From: Mortierella sp. BCC40632
Lineage: Eukaryota; Mortierellomycota; Mortierellomycetes; Mortierellales; Mortierellaceae
Assembly (NCBI GenBank): GCA_011634665.1
Contig: WAEK01000013.1
Location: 914,501-978,500 of the forward strand
Length of the DNA: 64,000 nucleotides
Direction: 5' to 3'
Position numbers and translations under genes: made by a program. How positions within the stretch are numbered: the stretch's first letter is position 1; each line of letters starts with the position of its first letter. Below, one piece after another: positions 58,301 through 64,000 of the stretch. Below the pieces are notes generated by a model. The model was not told the origin of the DNA, did no database searches, and saw nothing but the letters and a program-made list of their open reading frames with translations.

Positions 58301-58894
58301 TTAAAGGAGAGCAATGGCGCTCATGGCAACGGCAGCACCGACAAGACCCGAGACTACAGACTTGGAGGCGCTGTTCTTGGAATCCTTGCTCTTTCCATAG
58401 GTGTCCTTGTTAGCCATGTACCAATTGTTCTTGACCTGGAACTGAGCCCTGTAGATATCCTGCTCGCTCATCGGGCAAGCCGTCATGCACATGCCAGACT
58501 TCATCATAAAGTTGGAATATTTGGGAGTGCCCTTGTCGTTCTCATAGCTGAGTGATTCGATAAAATAGGGACTCTTGGGGTCAAGAGACCAGTTGGGGAA
58601 GACTTCCTTGCCGATCTTCTATTCTCGTTGTAAAGAATGAGGTAGATAGCAGGAGGGTAGGAATAGGTAGTCAGAAAAAAAGAGTTAGCAAGTCGTGATT
58701 GTATGGAGTCAGCCTGGGAGGCGTGGAAACATTCAGCTCTATCAAGAGGCGAGCTGACAAACAGTGATGGTACGTACGTCCAAGCAGGCCTGAACACACT
58801 CTCCGTTGGGCTGGAATGTTGTTGGGTATTCATTCGACTGAGCGTTGACCGCGACAAGAGCAGCAGCAAGGAGAATGGTAGCTGAGAAACGCAT
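58301..58894 (-). CDS. Small secreted, probably GPI-anchored protein with two CxxxC pairs
   Basis: Exons 58894-58778 and 58618-58301 give 144 residues; donor GTACGT, acceptor GAATAG, phase 0. Residues 1-18 form a signal peptide (MRFSATILLAAALVAVNA). The mature part has four cysteines as two CxxxC pairs, GECVQAC (33/37) and GMCMTAC (83/87), and a short charged/Ser-rich linker. The last 18 residues are hydrophobic (VVSGLVGAAVAMSAIALL) after a Ser/Asn/Ala-rich site, the layout of a GPI-anchor signal. It is therefore probably a cell-surface protein. I know no named family for it. A TATA box sits about 100 nt upstream. Confidence 0.85.
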
Positions 58895-58994
58895 GGCGAG
58901 GTTGAGTGGACTGTGGGAAAAGTTGGATATGAAAAAAGGGGGGGACGTGAGTGTGAAGTAAACCAACCGGGTGAAAACTGGCCGGCGTTGAACT

Positions 58995-59003
58995 CTTTAT
59001 ATA
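58995..59003 (-). promoter_or_regulatory. TATA box of the secreted-protein gene
   Basis: TATATAAAG on the minus strand, about 100 nt upstream of the start codon, a good core-promoter position for a fungal gene. Confidence 0.5.
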
Positions 59004-59620
59004 TTCCGGGATTTCTAGAGTGATCGGAAACAAAGGACGGAGAACGGAACTAGATTTAGCAGATGTTGTATGCGTGCCATTATTTTTTTCTTCTCAGCAC
59101 CTCAACAGTTTCCAAGAGTGGACAGAAAGAGGACATACTGCGGAAGAACCTGGACACATTAGGCCACAAAAGCAAAAGCTCACTGTGTTTGGCAAAGAAA
59201 GCAAACGCACGAGTCGGTGTTTTTGCATGTTACGAGAGCAGTGCCTGGAATGGCAGGCGTGGCATGATGGTGGTTCGCCCCTCGTGTCGCTGTTGCCAAA
59301 AGACTCTAGTAAATACGACCGAGTCAGCGCCGCGCCATCAGGCGTGCTTGAGGCCGTGGTCAAGAGGATCGGGGATACTATCGGTAGTCTAAGTCTCGCA
59401 CAGACAGCATCGTCAACGCAAGGATGAATGCATCATGTGTGCGGCCGTACCTGTTTTTGTGTTTGTCTGCCCCAGTTCAAAGTGGATGTGGGGGATGTGG
59501 TGAGGAAACGAGAAGAGAGGCAGGACGAGAAGGAGTGGAGAGAAGAGGAAGAGAAGAAGAAGAGGAGGAGAGGAGAAGAGCAGAGCAGAGGACGGCTCCG
59601 AAGCTTTTTTTTCGGTAGCG

Positions 59621-60544
59621 CTATTGTTCAGAGTAAAAGCAAGCCAGAGCAAGTTCAAAAAGTGTGGACAGAATGGGCTTCATCAGATAAGCCAGGCACT
59701 TGATATCCTCATTATCTGATTCATCCAATCCGGGTAAAACGGGTTTGCCAAGTCTGGAGTGTACTCGTTCCGATGGGCTTGAAACCTTAAATAGAAGGCC
59801 ACTCTCTTCAGCCATTGCAATCATTTTTCCGCCGCTGCTGTTCATTGATCGCTCCTCTTTATACCATGCCAGGATTATCATGGGTGAGCATGTAGTCCCT
59901 ATCAGATCCTGTCTCCTTTAGCCGATATATCCTAATGGGTACGACCCTTGTCCTACTTCTAGCCACAATGACTAAGGTCAACGTAGTGGCATCATATGTA
60001 ATTGTTGTCCGCGACGCCAGCGGACATTGACTCTCCTGGGCGGACTTGGATTGATCCATCGAGGAGGGGTCTAAAAGAGCATTAAGACCAATGGGCTGTT
60101 GGACCCGGTGAATTCCTTTCTCAGATGTAGTGTGAGCGTCTGTGTTCCCTTGGGTCCCGAAACGGAAGGATTGGATTTTATGGATGACAGAGATGGTCTG
60201 GAAGGGTCGGCTGGAGATGCATCGAGGCAGGTAGAGTCCAGAGGTGGCCCGATTATTTCTTTTGTGGACAAAAGTACTCGCCGCATTTGTGTCCATGTAC
60301 GCTTGAGATGAGTTTGTTCTGGTGGGCGTGCATCCCATGGATGGCTCAAATATCCTCTTTCGCGAAAGCATGCGAACCTTCTTTCCTCAAAAAGATGGCT
60401 TCCAAGTCTTCCATTCGCACAAGCCGACGGATGAGGAGGAGGAAGAGGGGAAGGCGTGGCAGTAAGCTGCCCGAAAAAAAATCCATCAGATAGCTGCTCA
60501 GTAATCCAGGCCATGGCTGACCCGTAATAAAGGCATCGTTCCAC
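59621..60544 (-). other. Uncertain coding-like region (gene remnant or unresolved exons)
   Basis: Two partly overlapping minus-strand frames have protein-like composition. One covers 60371-59859 and contains RTTITYDATTLTLVIVARSR and VVPIRIYRLKETGSDRDYM. The other covers 59881-59621 and contains EESGLLFKVSSPSERVHSR and LDESDNEDIKCLAYLMK. They are in different frames, and I could not find a convincing splice that joins them or a clear start. They could be a decayed gene, exons of an unrecognised gene, or chance. Confidence 0.25.
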
Positions 60545-60644
60545 CCGTGCAGCGCTCTTGTTTCTTTTCTTCCTTGCTCTTCACTGCCAAACCCTCTCAC
60601 CCCTCTCTTCTCTTTTCCCCTCTTCTCCCCCCTCCCCTCCCACC

Positions 60645-62311
60645 ATGACGACCAAAGTCGCCGAGGACCAGCACACCACCTTTCCTCCCACTTATGGCGA
60701 GGTTCCGTCTAATACAGTCGTGGCTGAAGACTCGCTCGAGGGTTCACTAGAAAAAGTTCCGCCAAACCGCCGTCTCCTGCGGATCCTTGTCGTCAACCAA
60801 GGCATTGGTTATGTCAACCTATTTGCCTATCTTATTGCCTGCTTTGCCACTATCTGCATCGTCGCCTACCTCGCCATTGTCCAGCCCTTTGTCCTCACCA
60901 CCATCCTGCGCATCACCACGGACACAGGCACAATCACGGGCTCACTTGCTCTTTATGACGAGATCCTTGCCTTACCCGCTACCATCTTCTGGGGCGTCCT
61001 TTCTGATAGGATCGGTCGTCCCCCCGTCTACAGTGCGGCCTTTGTGTTTTTTGGCATGTCGCTCATCCTCTATCCTTATGTCAAGAATGTCTACCCACAT
61101 ATGCTCCTCTGTCGCCTCCTCTTCTCCTTGGGTTCTTCTGCTGCCACTTGCATGATGACTGGCACTTTGTCTGATGTTGTTGGTGGTCAGCGTGAACGTG
61201 GTCGAATCAGTGCCCTTGTTGGCATTTTTGCTGGTATCGGAGGTGTTGTTGCGGGAATGGCTCTCATCGGTGTCCCCTTCGAGCTCGGTAGGGCCGTGGG
61301 AGACGATGTCAAGGGTATCCGCCTGGCTATGACCATTGTCGGGGGTTGCGCGCTTCTCCTTGCTGTTATTTTCTATTTCACTATCCCTGATGTCCACCCT
61401 CGGTCCCTTGGTGGTGTTGCATTGGTGAGGAGGTGCATTCGGCGGGAGAAGCAATCTAAGGATGTCCACCTGCCTGTGAAAAAAATTGAGAATCCCCTTT
61501 TGATGCTCAAGTATGGCATCCTGGCTGGAAAAGATCCACGTGTTGCTCTCTCTTACATGTCGAGTTTTGTCGTAAGTAGCCAATTCAATGTATGAAAACA
61601 AAAGAGATCCAGAGCAATGGTCCTGCTTACTAACCGGATGTATCTCCTGCCGTGGACCCTTAGTCTCGCGCTGATACAGTGCTCTTTTCCTCGTTTATCA
61701 GTCTTTGGGCCATCCAATTCTTTATTCAGAAGGGTTGGTGCCAGGCAGGAGCGAGCTGTGGCATGGCTTCAGGCTCAACCCATGCGGTGACAGGCCTGGC
61801 CCAAGGACTGTCCCTCATCTTTGCGCCATTCTATGGCTATGCGGGTGAGAGGTTGAACAAGGCCTCGGTTCTAGCCTTTGCTGGCGTCGTGGGTGCCGTT
61901 GGATCCATCCCTTTTGCATTCACAAAGAATGATCCTGCGGCCAAGTCCAACTATGCGTTTGTTTCTCTGGTTGGAATCGGACAGATTGGTATGATTGTCA
62001 CAGGCATGACACTTGTCAACGGAGTTTATGTCAATCCCAAGTACCGAGGCAGCGTTGCCGGCGTGTTCAGTTTCTGTGGAGCAGTGAGCATCATGTTCAT
62101 GGTTCGTCTGGGTGGCCATCTCTTTGATGTCTGGATGCCTGGTGCGCCTTTTGTGCTCATGGGTATTGCTCATGTCGCCATTGCTCTTTTCAGTGTCTAT
62201 GTCCGGATTGTCAGTCCCCGCCTGGAGCGCCAGGATCGTGAGAGGGAGGCAGCTGAGCAGCAGCGGTTGAAAGATGAGGCGGAGGTGGACGAAATTGAAA
62301 AGTCGTTATGA
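60645..62311 (+). CDS. Major facilitator superfamily transporter
   Basis: Exons 60645-61571 and 61664-62311 give 524 residues; donor GTAAGT, branch-like TTACTAAC at 61627 and acceptor CTTAG, phase 0. The start ATG is in CACCATGACG after a pyrimidine-rich leader. About 12 membrane segments are expected, and the first begins near residue 60 after a soluble N-terminus. The loop between segments 2 and 3 has GVLSDRIGRPPVY, MFS motif A. The central loop is basic (RRCIRREKQSKD), and the C-terminus is a charged helix (RLERQDREREAAEQQR). It is a plasma- or organelle-membrane solute carrier. The substrate cannot be inferred from motifs visible here. Confidence 0.88.
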
Positions 62312-62682
62312 TAAAGACTAGTCTGTAGTTAGAAACTGGAGACAGCAGCATTAGGCATTGACCCTTGTAAAATAATACCTTTATTATCTTTTTCTTTTTC
62401 TTTTTTTTTTTTTTTAAAAAGAAAAGAAGAGAAAAATAATACTGGGCTGTCTATGCCTATGCCTATGCCTATACTATACCTATGCCATAGTCGAGCTAGA
62501 GATGGGATAAGAGTTGTATAAAGAAGGAATAGCATGGACCTTTCTGGACCAACCTTATTTGCAGTCCCACAGTCTCATTTCTTTTCCACCGTGTTCTGTA
62601 TCACTTGCTCTCTCGAATTCCTTCCCATTGGACATCTCATCCATCTTGACTTCATTTATAGAGCCATCCCTGATCTATCCTC
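62312..62682 (+). other. Short spacer with T/A homopolymers and CTATGC hexamers
   Basis: 371 nt between the MFS stop and the TatD start. It has a T-tract followed by A-rich sequence (62388-62436), likely at the MFS 3' end, and tandem CTATGC copies at about 62451-62490. Confidence 0.7.
62451..62490. repeat. CTATGC hexanucleotide repeat
   Basis: Several direct copies of CTATGC, the last ones degenerate, downstream of the MFS gene. Confidence 0.85.
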
Positions 62683-64000
62683 ATGTGTGGACAAGCAGGA
62701 CACGAACAGCATCATCCTTCCTCGCAGGACAAAGATTCGCCTGCTCCACCTGGATCGATCCAGAGTGCCATCTTTCCTGCACAGCTTTATGCCCAGCTCA
62801 CGGATGCTCACTGCCACATCCAAGACGACCGCGAGAGCATTCAAAGCCTAGTGAAATCATGGGTCACTCAACCTTCCCAGTCCTCAGACTCGCCTGTGCT
62901 TCTACCGCTCCTGACGGGAAAGCTCTGCCTCATGGGTGTTCAGCCATCCAAGGACCTTGGGCTTAGTGGCAATGAAAACTGCGGCAAGTCAACAGGTGAA
63001 GAGTCTTCCACCAATGACGACCCCGTCGAGTCTCTCCAACTCCGAAGAGCACCTCTTTCGTACAGCTCTAGTTCAATATCGCCCGAGGCACCGCCTGTCC
63101 CAGAGGTAGAGGTAGTCACAGCAGCCTGGAACGACACAGACACCATGGGCGATTGGAATGTGGTCTCCAAACTAGCACATGATCATCCCGACCGGTTTGT
63201 GCCATGCTTTGGGATCCATCCCTGGTTCACTCACAAGTACATGCCCCTTCAGGAACCAACTGGCGAGCGTATCGTGCTTCGGAGAACTCCTGCTCAGGCG
63301 CAAGCCGCCCGTGGCAACAATGCCGACACGTCAGCCTCGACTCAACTTGATCAAACTCAGCCCCCAGCACCCGTCTCGCTTTCGTTCTCATCGGACTCTC
63401 CCACAAAGATTCAGGGTTCTCATGTTCGTTACGAAGATTTTTTGGTCATGTCAAAGCAACTCCAGGAAAGTATTGCTAATGAAGGCAATAGTCCAGCAGA
63501 GGCGAGCGCAAATGGTAAGGGCGGGTCTGGAGCTACCAGCGTTGACAACAATGATCAATCTCCAACTCAAGGACACCCAGAGTCTATTGAAGCTGCCTCT
63601 ACTCTGGAGCAAAGTCAGCCAGTGAACCAAGAGCAGCTTCAGGAGAGTCTCTCAAAATTTTATCATTACAAGAGTGTACTCAACATTCCCAATTCTGCTG
63701 CAGAGAATTACCTCAGATCGCTGGCTGAACGACTCCCCGAACCAAGAGCCCTGGAACCGGCTCTCCAGGAATTGCGACGGAAGCTGGAGGAACATCCACA
63801 TGCAATCCTGGGTGAGATTGGTCTAGATCGGATTGCTCGCATCCCAGAGCCATCCATTACTTCATTTGCGGCGACCCCATCGACAACAGATAGCGCCTCG
63901 TCAGATCCTCCCAAAAAACAATCCAACACGACTCTGGCGTTGACCTCCATCCAGCATCAATTGGATCTTGTCCGCGAACAGCTTAAGATCGCGGCAGCAT
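62683..64000 (+). CDS. TatD-family metal-dependent hydrolase (partial, cut by right edge)
   Basis: An open frame starts at ATG 62683 (MCGQAGHEQHH) and is still open at the window end, 439 codons later. Family motifs appear in order: the N-terminal metal-binding TDAHCHIQDD (residues 40-49), CFGIHPWFTH (near 174-183) and GEIGLDR (near 376). The sequence ends in QLDLVREQLKIAAA, where a TatD enzyme continues to its next His motif. These match TatD DNases and the fungal Scn1/Cut9-interacting proteins, TIM-barrel Mg2+-dependent nucleases or hydrolases. Ser/Gln/Pro-rich inserts, especially between residues about 195 and 320, make it longer than the bacterial type (about 260). No intron is needed in the visible part. 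The C-terminal third is missing. Confidence 0.85.
   Translation, partial: MCGQAGHEQHHPSSQDKDSPAPPGSIQSAIFPAQLYAQLTDAHCHIQDDRESIQSLVKSWVTQPSQSSDSPVLLPLLTGKLCLMGVQPSKDLGLSGNENCGKSTGEESSTNDDPVESLQLRRAPLSYSSSSISPEAPPVPEVEVVTAAWNDTDTMGDWNVVSKLAHDHPDRFVPCFGIHPWFTHKYMPLQEPTGERIVLRRTPAQAQAARGNNADTSASTQLDQTQPPAPVSLSFSSDSPTKIQGSHVRYEDFLVMSKQLQESIANEGNSPAEASANGKGGSGATSVDNNDQSPTQGHPESIEAASTLEQSQPVNQEQLQESLSKFYHYKSVLNIPNSAAENYLRSLAERLPEPRALEPALQELRRKLEEHPHAILGEIGLDRIARIPEPSITSFAATPSTTDSASSDPPKKQSNTTLALTSIQHQLDLVREQLKIAAA

Larger units (their letters stand above)
58895..60644. other. Divergent intergenic region, MFS and secreted-protein promoters
   Basis: 1.75 kb between divergent genes. The last 100 nt before the MFS start are strongly pyrimidine-rich. 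Overlapping open frames at 59.6-60.5 kb (minus strand) are listed separately as uncertain. Confidence 0.5.

Overview
The window is eukaryotic and fungal. Genes are broken by short GT-AG introns (roughly 45-150 nt, a few longer), and intergenic DNA is full of homopolymer A/T tracts, (CT)n runs and purine/pyrimidine-biased stretches. The gene set is typical of fungi: a type IID (ENA-like) cation ATPase, an arrestin-type trafficking adaptor, Sey1, a Dbf2/Sid2 kinase and an Mlp/TPR nucleoporin. Intron-rich genes, glutamine- and serine-rich spacers and several unrecognised proteins suggest an early-diverging fungus of the Mucoromycota, perhaps Mortierella-like. That placement is inference from general appearance, not from a search.

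Layout. 1-2973 (-): 5' part of a disordered poly-Q/Ser/Pro protein, cut by the left edge. 4312-7693 (-): ENA-type P-type ATPase. 7694-18054: a 10.4-kb stretch with no supportable gene. 18055-20366 (-): arrestin-related adaptor. 22841-24107 (+): Isa1-type Fe-S assembly protein. 24844-26913 (+): mitochondrial seryl-tRNA synthetase. 27082-30735 (-): Sey1 ER-fusion GTPase. 31129-33431 (-): alanine-glyoxylate aminotransferase with an apparent mitochondrial presequence and a second in-frame start. 35286-39247 and 39372-40247 (-): two unrecognised proteins whose boundary is puzzling. 41631-41750 (-): a U6 snRNA gene with TATA box and Pol III terminator. 41912-45311 (-): Dbf2/Sid2-type NDR kinase. 45827-53579 (-): 2194-residue TPR/Mlp nucleoporin. 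54843-56636 (-): orphan membrane protein. 58301-58894 (-): small secreted, probably GPI-anchored protein with two CxxxC pairs. 60645-62311 (+): MFS transporter. 62683-64000 (+): TatD-family metal-dependent hydrolase running off the right edge.

I assembled the multi-exon models by hand from splice signals, reading-frame continuity and family motifs. Exon coordinates are in each entry, and every complete model has a total length divisible by three. The genes are mostly unrelated housekeeping genes and I see no biosynthetic or defence cluster. Isa1 and SerRS are adjacent, co-directional and both mitochondrial, but they are separate genes. I did not find a clearly new biological system. The points most worth checking are the U6 locus, the dual-start AGX1, the ~150-residue activation-segment insert and A42 splice acceptor in the Dbf2/Sid2 gene, the GC-AG intron in TPR, the unrecognised gene pair at 35.3-40.2 kb, and the gene-free 10-kb block.
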